From Chryseobacterium gleum (lineage in GTDB: Bacteria > Bacteroidota > Bacteroidia > Flavobacteriales_D > Sanyastnellaceae): a DNA stretch of 64,000 nucleotides. Where the stretch lies: positions 21,862 through 85,861 of the forward strand of contig CAMCHP010000003.1 in assembly GCA_945874695.1 (NCBI GenBank), read 5' to 3'. The notes beneath the pieces were generated by a model. That model was given only the letters and a program-made list of their open reading frames with translations, was not told where the DNA came from and did no database searches. Within the stretch, counting starts at the first letter, position 1. The number at the start of each line of letters is the position of its first letter. The position numbers and the translations under genes are program-made. Below are positions 55,517 through 64,000 of this stretch, piece by piece.

Positions 55517-56422
55517 TTAGAGTTTGTCGATGACATAAAAGATTTGGACGATCGGAAGGTATATGAATGATGCAAACATTAAGATTTTGGCGTCTTTGGT
55601 TTCGCAAGTGCGAAAGAGTTTCCAGGCAAGCGCTGCGAAGATCAATCCGCAGAGAAGCACCACGGCAAGGGCTACACTGCCGACCATGGGGGCAGATGCT
55701 GGAAAGGCCCAAGGTAAAATGCTCACAGGAATGAGGAAGAGGGCGTACAAGAATATTTGAAAGGCCGATTGCTTGGTTCTTCCACCTTCAAAAGGCAAAA
55801 GTTTGTAACCGGCTTTGCGGTAATCTTCATCGACTACCCAAGCAATGGCCCAAAAATGGGGGAATTGCCACATGAACTGGGTGGCAAAAAGCAATCCGGG
55901 CTCCAGTCCAAATTGGCCGGTTGCCGCAACATAACCGAGCATGGGCGGAATAGCTCCAGGAAACGCGCCAACAAAAACGGCCAAACCTGAATGTTGCTTG
56001 AGCGGAGTATATAAACATACATAGGAGAACAGGGCCAAAGCGCCTAATATTCCGCTCAAAGGATTGAGAAAGTACCAGAGTAAGAATAAACCGCCACCAC
56101 CAGCGATTGACGCGGTGATCAACCCTTCACGCACGCTCATGCGTTGGGTGGGCATCGGGCGATTCATGGTACGACTCATCAACTTATCGAGGTCGCGCTC
56201 CCATACTTGGTTGAAGCCGTTGCTGGCTCCGGTAAGGAGTAATCCACCGCTGATTAAGATCAAAGCATCGAACCAAGAGCCAGTGCCAGGCGCCATGAAG
56301 TAACCGAGAACTGCAGATAAAACGACAATAACCGACAAGCGTATCTTGAAAAAGGCTGCGAGGTCTTTCACGCGGGAAACCGAAGTCTGGGATTTTGAAA
56401 GGTCGGCTGTCTTCACGAGCAT
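55517..56422 (-). CDS. cyoE: Protohaem IX farnesyltransferase
   Basis: The 301-aa membrane enzyme makes haem O from protohaem and farnesyl diphosphate. About eight helices surround the prenyl diphosphate-binding motif NQVWERDLDKLMSRTMNRPMP (split: NQVWERDLDKLMSRT, at about 71-85). A second acidic region DEDYRKAGYKLLP lies at about 202. It heads the oxidase operon, with a TAAATTTG box 12 bp upstream. Oxidase subunits I and II are not in this window. Confidence 0.94.
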   Translation of the reverse strand: MLVKTADLSKSQTSVSRVKDLAAFFKIRLSVIVVLSAVLGYFMAPGTGSWFDALILISGGLLLTGASNGFNQVWERDLDKLMSRTMNRPMPTQRMSVREGLITASIAGGGGLFLLWYFLNPLSGILGALALFSYVCLYTPLKQHSGLAVFVGAFPGAIPPMLGYVAATGQFGLEPGLLFATQFMWQFPHFWAIAWVVDEDYRKAGYKLLPFEGGRTKQSAFQIFLYALFLIPVSILPWAFPASAPMVGSVALAVVLLCGLIFAALAWKLFRTCETKDAKILMFASFIYLPIVQIFYVIDKL

Positions 56423-56433
56423 GTGATTCGCGG

Positions 56434-56441
56434 CAAATTTA
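56434..56441 (-). promoter_or_regulatory. -7 box TAAATTTG for the cyoE/oxidase operon
   Basis: A perfect TAnnTTTG on the minus strand, 12 bp before the cyoE start; a leader of about 8 nt is predicted. Confidence 0.55.
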
Positions 56442-56478
56442 CATAAAAACCGCTGAAAGTGTGTTTCGTTTTATTGAT

Positions 56479-57981
56479 TTAGAAATCGCGGTACGGACGA
56501 ACCAAATTGGTACGCAAGCCCACTTGAAACCAAAGGTCAAAGGGTGAGTCAGTTGTGTTCCAAACTTTACGAATGCCGTTTGAAGCGAAGGCATACCAAC
56601 TGTCTTTTTTCAGCGGCCACGCGGCTTCGGTTTCGATAAATAGCAAGGTGTGACGTTCGCCTTGGAACATGCGGTTGTCAAATTGCCTGAATGGCCCTCG
56701 ATAGCTAGTAAAGACTTCATTCCCGAGGTTTTGGCCCGCGCTATTTCGCGCATAAGCCGCCCAAATGATGTTTGAGAGCAACTCCATTTTGCCAACCGTG
56801 AATTGGTTGCGGGTCACCCACTCGGCAAAATTGGCTCCAAGGGGATGCGCCAACTCTTGGCCGTCGTGGCCGTAAGCTTGAATCACACTGCCATGTGTGT
56901 AGGTGAACGGACGCGTAATGTTGAATTCGGTGAGGAAGCGATGGCCTTCAGTGAAAACATCCCAGCCTTTTATGCCCACTTGAATTGCGAATTTATTGGC
57001 CCACCAGCCGTTGCGGGCGCGCAAGAAGTCGATCTTAATTTCATCGAAATACAATTGCGCATAGGTGTGAAGTTTGGTATTGATTTCAACCCGCGTGCTG
57101 ATTCCGAGAAGCATGTTGTCAGCGGAGCCTTTGGCGAATTCAACTGGGCGATAGAAAATGAACGGATTGAGGTATGCGAAGTCGAATCCCCGGTTCACCA
57201 ATTGATCGCTGGTTTGCCAAACCACCGCTTCATAAATTGTGAAATTTACGCGGCGCGAGGCGTTCCAGCTCAAAGCATGCATGGCCGTGAATTTATTTCG
57301 GCGGGCTCCCGTGGCAACGTTGATGTCGCGCATGGCACCCCATAAGTTCACGTACTTTATTTTCCAAAATTTCGTGGTGAGTTTGGCGAAGGGGTAGGGC
57401 GCGGCATTGTGACTTAAAACCGCGCTGCGGTAGCCATCGCCCCAAAAATGCTTGTCGCGTCCTGCTTCTAAGCTAAAGTGGTCGCCCATGCGCAAGCCCA
57501 CTGTGCCGGTTGGGACGTGCGTAATATGCATGCCGTTCAAGTCGTTTGAAACACCCATTCCGGCAATCACCCCGCGTTGTTTTTCGAGCACTTCGAGGTG
57601 GTCAGGGAAGTGCAAGTATGCGAGTTGATACCCCGCGCGAAAAAACCAGCGATTGCCAACATGCAATTCAGCATCGAAGCCCGCCCCGCCTAAGCCTGAG
57701 AGGCCTGCAGCGGGGTGCAAAGATCCGCCGAAGTTGATGTCGAGTACTTCGCGCAAGGCGAAGCGCGTTCGCGAGGTGTCGGTGAATGCGCTGTCACGGG
57801 TCAAGGCTAAGCGGTCGCGCTCGAGAAATAGGTTGAGCGGACGAATGTGGTCGTGGTTGTTGCCCCGTTGAGCAAGTGCGTGTGCAGTTTTACTCGCCGG
57901 GTCGAAATGACGATATCCCTCTGGCATCTGCGCGTTCAGCGCAAAAGAAAAAAGTACCAAAAGGAGGGTTAAGCTCTTCAT
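56479..57981 (-). CDS. RemB/Wzi-like outer-membrane beta-barrel protein (first copy)
   Basis: The 500-aa protein has a signal peptide (LTLLLVLFSFALNAQ, ending near residue 18) and the features of capsule-assembly Wzi / gliding-motility RemB-like proteins: LEAGRDKHFWGDGYRSAVLSH (split: GRDKHFWGDGYRS at about 172), NAAPYPFAKL, and many aromatic-ended strands. Members hold or guide surface polysaccharide at the outer membrane. It overlaps the upstream WecA-like gene by 4 bp, which links it to glycan initiation. A second paralogue lies at 59121-60704. Confidence 0.8.
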   Translation of the reverse strand: MKSLTLLLVLFSFALNAQMPEGYRHFDPASKTAHALAQRGNNHDHIRPLNLFLERDRLALTRDSAFTDTSRTRFALREVLDINFGGSLHPAAGLSGLGGAGFDAELHVGNRWFFRAGYQLAYLHFPDHLEVLEKQRGVIAGMGVSNDLNGMHITHVPTGTVGLRMGDHFSLEAGRDKHFWGDGYRSAVLSHNAAPYPFAKLTTKFWKIKYVNLWGAMRDINVATGARRNKFTAMHALSWNASRRVNFTIYEAVVWQTSDQLVNRGFDFAYLNPFIFYRPVEFAKGSADNMLLGISTRVEINTKLHTYAQLYFDEIKIDFLRARNGWWANKFAIQVGIKGWDVFTEGHRFLTEFNITRPFTYTHGSVIQAYGHDGQELAHPLGANFAEWVTRNQFTVGKMELLSNIIWAAYARNSAGQNLGNEVFTSYRGPFRQFDNRMFQGERHTLLFIETEAAWPLKKDSWYAFASNGIRKVWNTTDSPFDLWFQVGLRTNLVRPYRDF

Positions 57982-59072
57982 GCCTCAATTTTCTTGGTGG
58001 GAAGCGGCAAGAGGAACAGCAATTGCACAAGGGCCAATGCGCTCCCAAAAAGAATCGCAAACGAGATGTTTGGCCGATTCGATGGCATGAGCAATGCTAA
58101 AATGATTAAGAACATCGAATAGCCATACAACACCAGTACCGTTTGCTTATGATTTAATCCTAAATCAAGGAGGCGATGGTGGATGTGATTGCGATCGGCG
58201 CTGAATGGTGATCGACCAGCCACAATGCGAATGATAAATACCCGTATGGTATCGATCAACGGATAACTCAATATGGCCATTGCAACCACTGGTTTTGACA
58301 CTCCGCTGAGCGAAACGGGGAGCCGATCAATTGGGAATTCAATGAGTTGCGCGGAAAGCACGTACAAGACGATGCCAATGGTCAACGAGCCTGAATCGCC
58401 CATGAAAATGCGTGCGGGATTAAAATTGAAGACTAGGAAACCCAGCAATGCGCCGCCCAAGCCCGCTGCCAAAAGTGCCATCGGCAGGTCTCCGGTTTGG
58501 TAGAACCAATAGGTGTAGGTGATCGAAGCGATTAAACCGATTCCTCCGGCCAGGCCGTCAACCCCATCGATGAGGTTAATGGCATTTACAATCACGATGT
58601 ACACGAAAACCGAGAAAAGATAGCTGACGGGATCAGGCAGTTGGTCAATGCCAAACAAACCCCAAAAGTCGGTGATGCGGATGTCGGCCAAAAAAACAAG
58701 GATGGCTCCAATCACGAAGTGGACTAAGAGCTTCTTCGTAGGACTCACGCCAATAATGTCATCTTTCAAGCCTAAGAAGAATAAGATCAACATGCTGGCC
58801 ACCAAGAATTTGAATTCGTGCAAAGCCCGCAAAGGATCATAAACCATCCCCAACGCATAGGGGTTTTTAGACGGAAACCACAGCGAGAACCCGAGAATTG
58901 TGCCCGCGAAGATCATAATGCCCCCAATGGTCGGAATGCTGCGGCGATGCAGTTTGCGCTCATCGCCGGGTTCGTCGACAAGGTGCTTCAACTTCGCGAC
59001 TTTGATGAGCGATGGCATCGCTACCAAGACGAGGGTGAATGCGGTCAAAAAGCCGAATACGATTTCTTTCAC
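57978..59072 (-). CDS. WecA/TagO-type undecaprenyl-phosphate sugar-1-phosphate transferase (MraY family)
   Basis: The 364-aa membrane protein has about eleven helices and the family motifs LVDEPGDERKLHRRSIP (residues about 33-49), GLKDDIIGVSPTKKL (about 101), NAINLIDGVDGLAGG (about 163), FNFNPARIFMGDSGS (about 214) and DRNHIHHRLLDLG (about 295). It starts lipid-linked glycan synthesis by transferring HexNAc-1-phosphate to undecaprenyl phosphate. The start codon is GTG. A TAACTTTG box lies 15 bp upstream. Confidence 0.93.
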   Translation of the reverse strand: MKEIVFGFLTAFTLVLVAMPSLIKVAKLKHLVDEPGDERKLHRRSIPTIGGIMIFAGTILGFSLWFPSKNPYALGMVYDPLRALHEFKFLVASMLILFFLGLKDDIIGVSPTKKLLVHFVIGAILVFLADIRITDFWGLFGIDQLPDPVSYLFSVFVYIVIVNAINLIDGVDGLAGGIGLIASITYTYWFYQTGDLPMALLAAGLGGALLGFLVFNFNPARIFMGDSGSLTIGIVLYVLSAQLIEFPIDRLPVSLSGVSKPVVAMAILSYPLIDTIRVFIIRIVAGRSPFSADRNHIHHRLLDLGLNHKQTVLVLYGYSMFLIILALLMPSNRPNISFAILFGSALALVQLLFLLPLPTKKIEA

Positions 59073-59086
59073 GCGGTGGGTTTTAG

Positions 59087-59094
59087 CAAAGTTA
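59087..59094 (-). promoter_or_regulatory. -7 box TAACTTTG upstream of WecA-like gene
   Basis: A perfect TAnnTTTG on the minus strand, 15 bp before the GTG start. Confidence 0.5.
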
Positions 59095-59120
59095 TCGATT
59101 CTAAATGCATACCGTTGAGC

Positions 59121-60704
59121 TTAGATGTCGTAATAGCGGTTAAACAATGCGACTCGAAATGCCACGTATACCATAGAGCTCACCAAATGCCCGGTTTCAC
59201 TTTCGCGGTCGCGGAATGTCCAACCAAGCATGGCATGCATGTTCGAGGTCGGGTTCACAGTATAACCTAACCGAAGATCGCTGATTAAAGTCGTACCTGG
59301 TTGATGCTCCGCACCCAAAATGGCGTCAGGCGTGGCTGCTACGTTGCCCCGTGTTCCGCCGTCGTGCACTTGATGGATGCCGCGCCATTCAGACCAGAAG
59401 CGTTTGTAGCGGTGCTGCAAGATGATGATGTACTCTTTGAAATTGGTCCCCAGTGGATGGGCAAGCCCTTGATTCATGTGCGTGTAGTTCTGCAATCCGA
59501 TTGCATGACTGTAAATTCCTTGGCCTCCTTCGTTGTATTCAACGCGTAAGCCGAGGTTGCGCACCAAGAGGTTATTCCACACGAAACCGGCTTGAAAACC
59601 CGTGAAGCGTTGTTCCCACTGATCGGCGACGACTTGGCCATAAAAAAACAGGTTGTCGCTGGCCTTGATTTTTGCATTGGCCCCAAGCACCGCGTTTTGT
59701 GTGTTGTTCAGCCCATGCACTGCGGTTGCGACAAAGGGCAAAGGTTGGTAGAAGGTCGCAGGATACGATTGGGTGCCGGTTGAATCCCAGCGTTGAAAAA
59801 TTACACCCTCATAAAGGCCAACCTCGATTCGCGGGTGTGGCATGTAGCTTAAATAGCTGAATTTAAATCCTTTGCGTTGAAAAAGAGCCTCGGGTACTTC
59901 GCCGATCGGCAGTCGGTCGAGTGAATGCAATTCAGCATGGGTGTTGACGTAGCGAAGTTTTTTGTTGTGGGTTTCGGCTTGCAGCCGGATGAAGGGGTAG
60001 TTGAACACCACGTCTGACAACAGCATGGAGCGGTAACCGTGGCCAATGAAATGTTTGCCATGCCCGAAGTGGATTTGCAACCACCGCGTTGCCTCTACCG
60101 ATACGATGCCGTTGGAACTGTTGTAATCGCGGGCGTTTGATTCGAGTTCTTTGAACCGTCCTTGGCCTGGAATCACGCCCAATGAATCGGTGTAGTTGTA
60201 CAACCAAAACGGAAATTGCGATTGGTTTTCGAAAACAGCGGCATGAAACGACACGTATTTTCCGAGTCGACCGTAAACAGCGGCACCACGGGTATTATTG
60301 AAAATCTGCACTTCGCGGTCGCTTTGCCAGTTCGAGGTGTCGCCGAAGTCATAACCCAAGTCGAGGTCGAGCACAACATCAATGTAGAGCTCAAAGTCAT
60401 TTTCGGCGATCGAAAGCATGTGGTTTCTGAAAAGGCGTGCTTCAGTGTCGCTGAAGTAGCGGCGGTCATCAACCTGGAGTGTAGGGACAGTGCTCTGTTT
60501 AAATTGGTTCGCATGGAAGGGTTTCAATGCGGTTTGCACGATGGTGTCTTTACTTGAAAGCGAGAATTCAATGTTTTCAGTCACGCGTCGTTCGAGCGGG
60601 ACTTGCCATGCTTGCGCACTCGCCCATCCTGCCGTTAGGCAGAAAACCAGAACCCCAACCCCTTGGAAGGTGAACTGTTTAAGGCGTTGGAGCACGTGTT
60701 TCAT
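59121..60704 (-). CDS. RemB/Wzi-like outer-membrane beta-barrel protein (second copy)
   Basis: The 527-aa protein has a signal peptide ([17 protein letters not shown], ending near residue 27) and the same core as the 500-aa paralogue: [19 protein letters not shown] (split: [12 protein letters not shown] at about 208), [10 protein letters not shown] and RYVNTHAEL. Start is Met 60704, overlapping the fcl stop as ATGA; the longer frame would run well into fcl. The signal peptide itself contains a hairpin-element copy (60625-60646, FCLTAGW), and a further copy at 59972-59991 lies where this protein is two residues longer than its paralogue. Confidence 0.8.
   Translation of the reverse strand: MKHVLQRLKQFTFQGVGVLVFCLTAGWASAQAWQVPLERRVTENIEFSLSSKDTIVQTALKPFHANQFKQSTVPTLQVDDRRYFSDTEARLFRNHMLSIAENDFELYIDVVLDLDLGYDFGDTSNWQSDREVQIFNNTRGAAVYGRLGKYVSFHAAVFENQSQFPFWLYNYTDSLGVIPGQGRFKELESNARDYNSSNGIVSVEATRWLQIHFGHGKHFIGHGYRSMLLSDVVFNYPFIRLQAETHNKKLRYVNTHAELHSLDRLPIGEVPEALFQRKGFKFSYLSYMPHPRIEVGLYEGVIFQRWDSTGTQSYPATFYQPLPFVATAVHGLNNTQNAVLGANAKIKASDNLFFYGQVVADQWEQRFTGFQAGFVWNNLLVRNLGLRVEYNEGGQGIYSHAIGLQNYTHMNQGLAHPLGTNFKEYIIILQHRYKRFWSEWRGIHQVHDGGTRGNVAATPDAILGAEHQPGTTLISDLRLGYTVNPTSNMHAMLGWTFRDRESETGHLVSSMVYVAFRVALFNRYYDI
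59972..59991. repeat. Dispersed hairpin element, copy 15 (RemB-like gene)
   Basis: TTT, arm CGGCT, loop TGC, arm AGCCG, GATG. Both arms differ from the consensus and still pair. It is read as IRLQAET. Confidence 0.6.
60625..60646. repeat. Dispersed hairpin element, copy 16 (signal-peptide region of RemB-like gene)
   Basis: On the coding strand: TTTT, arm CTGCC, loop TAAC, arm GGCAG, GATGGG. It has the same arms as the copy in xrtF. It is read as FCLTAGW within the signal peptide. Confidence 0.75.
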
Positions 60705-61645
60705 GCGATGGCGATGCGCGATTTGAATTCTTCGTAAACTGCTGCGATGCCTGTTTCGAGGTCGATGGTATGGCGCCAACCGAAGCTGTGGATGCGGCTA
60801 ACATCCATGAGTTTGCGCGGGGTGCCATCGGGTTTGGAAGGATCGGTGACGAGCTCTCCCGTGAAGCCGACGATGCGCTGAATGATCTGGGCGAGCTCGA
60901 GGATGGTGAGGTCTTCACCGGTGCCAACATTGACAAAAAGCTTTTCGTTGTAATGCAGCATCAGGTGCACGCAGGCCGTGGCGAGGTCATCGACGTGCAA
61001 AAATTCACGGCGTGGACTGCCGCTTCCCCACAGGGTGACGGTTGTGGCGCCGTTGATTTTGGCTTCGTGAAATTTGCGGATTAAGGCCGGCAGTACATGC
61101 GAATTTTCAGGGTCGTAATTGTCGTTGGGTCCGTATAAATTGGTTGGCATGGCTGAGATGAAGTTGCAACCGTACTGGTCACGGTAGGCTTCACAGAGTT
61201 TGATGCCGGCGATTTTTGCAATGGCGTAGGGCTCATTGGTGGGTTCAAGTAAACCCGTCAAGAGGCTTTCTTCGCGGAGGGGTTGTTCTGCAAATTTGGG
61301 GTAAATGCATGAGCTCCCGAGGAAGAGCAGTTTTTTTACATCGTGCACATAGGCGGCATGAATCACATTGGCCTCGATCATGAGATTGAGGTAGAGAAAG
61401 TCGGCGCGGTAAACGTTGTTGGCGTGAATACCGCCGACCTTTGCAGCGGCCAAGAACACGTATTCGGGTTGTGTATCTTCAAAGAATGCAAGAACAGCGG
61501 CTTGATTGGTGAGGTCGAGTTCACTTGAACTGCGGGTGATGAGCTGTGTATGTCCGGCTGCGGTGAGTTTGCGAAGGATGGCTGAACCTACCATGCCGCG
61601 GTGTCCGGCGATAAATATGCGACTGTTTTTCTCCACGTGGCTCAA
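60701..61645 (-). CDS. fcl: GDP-L-fucose synthase
   Basis: The 314-aa enzyme performs 3,5-epimerisation and 4-reduction of GDP-4-keto-6-deoxymannose to GDP-L-fucose. Motifs are [18 protein letters not shown] (residues 10-27), [18 protein letters not shown] (catalytic Ser/Cys region, about 107), [18 protein letters not shown] (Tyr-x3-Lys, about 137), [16 protein letters not shown] and [17 protein letters not shown]. The start is TTG at 61645 or GTG at 61636. It complements gmd at 34073-35161 and is coupled to the RemB-like gene by a 4-bp overlap. Confidence 0.95.
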   Translation of the reverse strand: MSHVEKNSRIFIAGHRGMVGSAILRKLTAAGHTQLITRSSSELDLTNQAAVLAFFEDTQPEYVFLAAAKVGGIHANNVYRADFLYLNLMIEANVIHAAYVHDVKKLLFLGSSCIYPKFAEQPLREESLLTGLLEPTNEPYAIAKIAGIKLCEAYRDQYGCNFISAMPTNLYGPNDNYDPENSHVLPALIRKFHEAKINGATTVTLWGSGSPRREFLHVDDLATACVHLMLHYNEKLFVNVGTGEDLTILELAQIIQRIVGFTGELVTDPSKPDGTPRKLMDVSRIHSFGWRHTIDLETGIAAVYEEFKSRIAIA

Positions 61646-61653
61646 GGTTTGGG

Positions 61654-61661
61654 CAAAAGTA
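61654..61661 (-). promoter_or_regulatory. -7 box TACTTTTG upstream of fcl
   Basis: A perfect TAnnTTTG on the minus strand, 9 bp before the TTG start codon, compatible with either TTG or the later GTG start. Confidence 0.5.
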
Positions 61662-61690
61662 CGTGATCAGGAGAAAACGGGAGGAATAAA

Positions 61691-63154
61691 TCAGATGCTT
61701 TCGCTGAATTCGCGCGATTGATCAACGTTTTCGGCAGTGCTATTCGATTTGCGGTGGAAGAGATCAATGGCAACCAAAATGGCGATGAAGCCCCAAAACG
61801 GTGCGCTGGCCTTGTCGGTATCGAGGTAGTTGTTGAGAATGCCGTGAATGAAATAGGTTACCAATCCGAGCCAAGCCGACAGGAGCAAGAGGCGTAGATC
61901 ACGGTTGCGAATTGTTTCGGCCAAATTGAATGCAAGCCGGGCGACCACTAAAACCAAAATCACCATTATGAGCATGCCGATCAATCCTTGCTCGCTCAAG
62001 GGGCCGAGGTATTCAGAGTGCGCGTTGCCGCCATCGGCGTTGTTGGTGCTAATGATGGTCAAATCGCCGCTGCGTTGAAAAGGAGCATATACGAATTGAT
62101 AGGTTCCAGGTCCCCAACCAAAAACTGGACGTTCATTAAACATGGCGAGGGCGCAGTTCCAACGGTTTAGGCGTTCGAGGTTTGATGCGTCGCTCGATAC
62201 GTTCGAAATCGACTGTACGTGTTCTTGCAGGTTGTCTGAGCTGTCTTGCTTGTTGCGTTCAAGCGCCATGCGCAAGTCGTCTTGCGCAAACCAAACAAAT
62301 GCGCCCATAACGGCTACACCTGCTATAAGTGTGCGCAGCTTCACTCGAAGTAACATCACCACGAGCAATGCGCAGGCGGCGACCAAGCTTACCCATGCGG
62401 CGCGGGTGTATGAAAGCACGATGCCCACAACAAGAACGACCAAGGCCAGCAACAAAATGGCGCGCAACAGGTTGCTCATCTTTTTCTTGAAAAGTAAACC
62501 AAGCAGCACAGGGAGGTACATTGCGAGCACTGCACCATACGAGGTGTGATCTTTGAAAAAGGGCTCCATGACCCAGTGGCCGGCATCTTTATCAAAGCCA
62601 TAGGATGCGTGGCGTATAACGGTATACCCGATCACGATGATCAACGGGAACAGGTACACCATGATGAAGGTACGCATGTTCTTTTCACGCTGAAAAATAT
62701 GTGCCAGCAGAAAGTAGAACGCTGCGATAAACCACATTTTCACCAAGGTGAATTTGAATGAGACCAAGGGGAGTTCACTCGTGACGCTGGTGATCAACAT
62801 CCAAATTAAATACGCATACACGACCACCGAAACGGGGTGGGTAAAGATGCGTCGGTCGATGCTGTCGCGACTGAGCAGTTTAAAAAGAAACAACAGCAAA
62901 ACACCTGCCAAAAGCGGTTCGGTCGGAAGGTACATTCCGGCTCCAATGTCCATCGCTTCGGTGTTGATGCTGAATGGCACGCAGGCCACAATGAATAAAA
63001 TCAGCCAGTCGAGCCTACGAATGGCTGCATACACCACGGCGAGCACGGCAGGTACAAGTGCGAAATACCAGAACTCCAACGCGAAGCACAGCGAATTGAG
63101 TAGCACAAAGGCTACTGCGATGTACCACGGATTGATGTTCAACTGCTTGAGCAT
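61691..63154 (-). CDS. O-antigen ligase/polymerase-family membrane protein (WaaL/Wzy type)
   Basis: The 487-aa protein has about twelve hydrophobic helices and the large periplasmic loop typical of Wzy_C/WaaL proteins (about residues 310-395), containing RLNRWNCALAMFNERPVFGWGPGTYQF (split: ERPVFGWGPGTYQF, about 338) and GNAHSEYLGPLSEQGLIG (the His-x-Glu-Tyr motif, about 370). Such proteins polymerise or ligate lipid-linked glycans. It shares 1 bp with the upstream Wzz-like gene. Confidence 0.88.
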   Translation of the reverse strand: MLKQLNINPWYIAVAFVLLNSLCFALEFWYFALVPAVLAVVYAAIRRLDWLILFIVACVPFSINTEAMDIGAGMYLPTEPLLAGVLLLFLFKLLSRDSIDRRIFTHPVSVVVYAYLIWMLITSVTSELPLVSFKFTLVKMWFIAAFYFLLAHIFQREKNMRTFIMVYLFPLIIVIGYTVIRHASYGFDKDAGHWVMEPFFKDHTSYGAVLAMYLPVLLGLLFKKKMSNLLRAILLLALVVLVVGIVLSYTRAAWVSLVAACALLVVMLLRVKLRTLIAGVAVMGAFVWFAQDDLRMALERNKQDSSDNLQEHVQSISNVSSDASNLERLNRWNCALAMFNERPVFGWGPGTYQFVYAPFQRSGDLTIISTNNADGGNAHSEYLGPLSEQGLIGMLIMVILVLVVARLAFNLAETIRNRDLRLLLLSAWLGLVTYFIHGILNNYLDTDKASAPFWGFIAILVAIDLFHRKSNSTAENVDQSREFSESI

Positions 63155-64000
63155 CAGATTCGGCCTTCAGCTTTGAGGGTGCGGAAGTTGTCGAGAATCA
63201 AGATTGTGATAACGCTGAACACGAATGCAGCGATCACACTCACGGCGACAATCAACCAGCGCACAGGGTAGGCCTTGCGATCGGCTTCGGCGGCACGGTC
63301 AACCACGAAGGTCGATGGCATTTGTGATGTCGCGTCAATCGACATCAGGTCGTAGCGCTTTTTCAAAATGGCTTCGCGCTCGTAGGCTGCTTCAATGAGG
63401 TTTGAAAGTTTGTTGAAGCTGGTGGCATGCTGTGAAAGCATATCCATTTGTTGACGAATGGTTTCTGCGCGGGTGGGTTGGCCTTGAATAATGGCTGTCG
63501 CATATTGCTCATTCAAGCCTTCAATCTGTGTGCTGAAATCGTACAATCCCAAGGCATAAAGTACGCCGAGTGAATCTTCCATCACCCGAATTTCTTCTTT
63601 CACCTGGTTAAGCGACCCTGAAACGTATTGAAAAGCTTCTTGAGCGCGCTCGTTGCGCATTTGGTTTGAAACCGAATCGGCAAGCAAGGCGATGTCATTG
63701 GCCATGTCGCGGGCCCGTGTGTTGACCTTGTCGAGCACAACAACCTCGATAGAGCCAAATTTTGTCATACGCGACGACACATTGCTGTCGTATTCTTTTT
63801 GCATCATGGTATTTGCTCCCTGGTCAGCAGGGTCGATTTCGTAGTGCTCCCAAAGGTTGTATTTGGCAATGATGCGCGAGCGAATGCGGTCTGATTGTAA
63901 GACTTGCAACAAACGTTCAGCGTCTTCTTTTTCGCCGTATTCGAGGAGGTCGTTCTTCTTGGTTTCTTCGTAGAATTGCTCGCCGATTGAGTTTTGTGGT
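63154..64000 (-). CDS. Wzz-type chain-length determinant, C-terminal part, cut by window edge
   Basis: At least 281 residues are visible, and the frame is open to the window edge without a start (PQNSIGEQFYEETKKNDLL is the first readable stretch), so the N-terminus lies outside. It has LQSDRIRSRIIAKYNLWEHYEID, the periplasmic segment SRMTKFGSIEVVVLD, a long coiled-coil (about residues 120-215) and a C-terminal membrane helix (RWLIVAVSVIAAFVFSVITIL) with a short cytosolic tail. No kinase domain follows, unlike the Wzc protein at 14819-17254. It probably sets chain length for the neighbouring polymerase. Confidence 0.85.
   Translation of the reverse strand, partial: PQNSIGEQFYEETKKNDLLEYGEKEDAERLLQVLQSDRIRSRIIAKYNLWEHYEIDPADQGANTMMQKEYDSNVSSRMTKFGSIEVVVLDKVNTRARDMANDIALLADSVSNQMRNERAQEAFQYVSGSLNQVKEEIRVMEDSLGVLYALGLYDFSTQIEGLNEQYATAIIQGQPTRAETIRQQMDMLSQHATSFNKLSNLIEAAYEREAILKKRYDLMSIDATSQMPSTFVVDRAAEADRKAYPVRWLIVAVSVIAAFVFSVITILILDNFRTLKAEGRI

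Noticed and set aside
58545..58570. GGCC-rich inverted sequence resembling the hairpin element in the WecA-like gene
   Set aside because: It encodes the universally conserved GVDGLAGG motif of the family and lacks the TTT and GATG flanks.

Overview
The window looks like a chromosomal segment of a marine or freshwater Flavobacteriales bacterium (Bacteroidota). The evidence is several secreted proteins with type IX secretion (T9SS) C-terminal sorting signals, an exosortase F/PID-CTERM locus, promoters with the Bacteroidota -7 box TAnnTTTG, overlapping-gene operons with few Shine-Dalgarno sequences, and tandem SCO, DUF420 and subunit III/IV oxidase genes in the order usual for this phylum. No phage, transposase, CRISPR array, rRNA or tRNA gene was seen.

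Region 1 (1-17254, mostly minus strand) is a surface-glycan locus. It starts at a Wzc-type tyrosine kinase with a repetitive Tyr-Gly tail. It continues through a GT2 glycosyltransferase, a GNAT acetyltransferase, an SpsF-like nucleotidyltransferase, a class III aminotransferase, an SDR oxidoreductase, a NeuB-family PEP-condensing synthase, a DUF4910 aminopeptidase-like protein, a GT-B transferase, a Wzx-like flippase, a second GT-B transferase, a CMP-nonulosonate synthetase and the start of an asparagine-synthase-like amidotransferase. Together these suggest synthesis, activation and export of a nonulosonic-acid-like sugar. No hexose dehydratase or NeuC-type epimerase is present in the window.

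Region 2 (17380-19176, plus strand) is a compact exosortase F operon: a 73-aa PID-CTERM protein, XrtF, its associated membrane protein, and a conserved small cytosolic protein. Region 3 (19634-26839) encodes two very large Cys-rich surface proteins built from GCTDP-type repeats; the second contains a 108-bp tandem repeat and a T9SS signal. Region 4 (26951-39000) is mixed: peptidase, SDR, MORN-repeat protein, a four-gene thioredoxin/nitroreductase/outer-membrane operon, Gmd, an ABC exporter, and a T9SS-exported di-haem peroxidase. Region 5 (39123-51394) holds a 1521-aa type B T9SS protein, rpmH, a phosphopantetheinyl transferase, ahcY, a Rieske-like lipoprotein, tsaB, a TolC/HlyD pair and an OmpA-type protein. 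Region 6 (51167-56422) is a cytochrome oxidase assembly operon (cyoE, two subunit III genes, subunit IV, two SCO-type genes, DUF420). Region 7 (56479-64000) is a second glycan locus: two RemB/Wzi-like outer-membrane proteins, a WecA-like transferase, GDP-fucose synthase, a Wzy/WaaL-type protein and a Wzz-type protein cut by the window edge.

The most unusual signal is a dispersed hairpin element of about 22 bp (TTT-[5-bp arm]-4/5-nt loop-[arm]-GATG). About 14 convincing copies and a few weaker ones were found. The two arms differ between copies but remain complementary. Most copies lie inside open reading frames of unrelated proteins, where they are read in frame and recurrently produce peptides such as HPAVQAEN or LTAGW. 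Two intergenic copies sit in a 59-bp tandem duplication. This resembles, by analogy only, the palindromic elements that insert into genes in Rickettsia.
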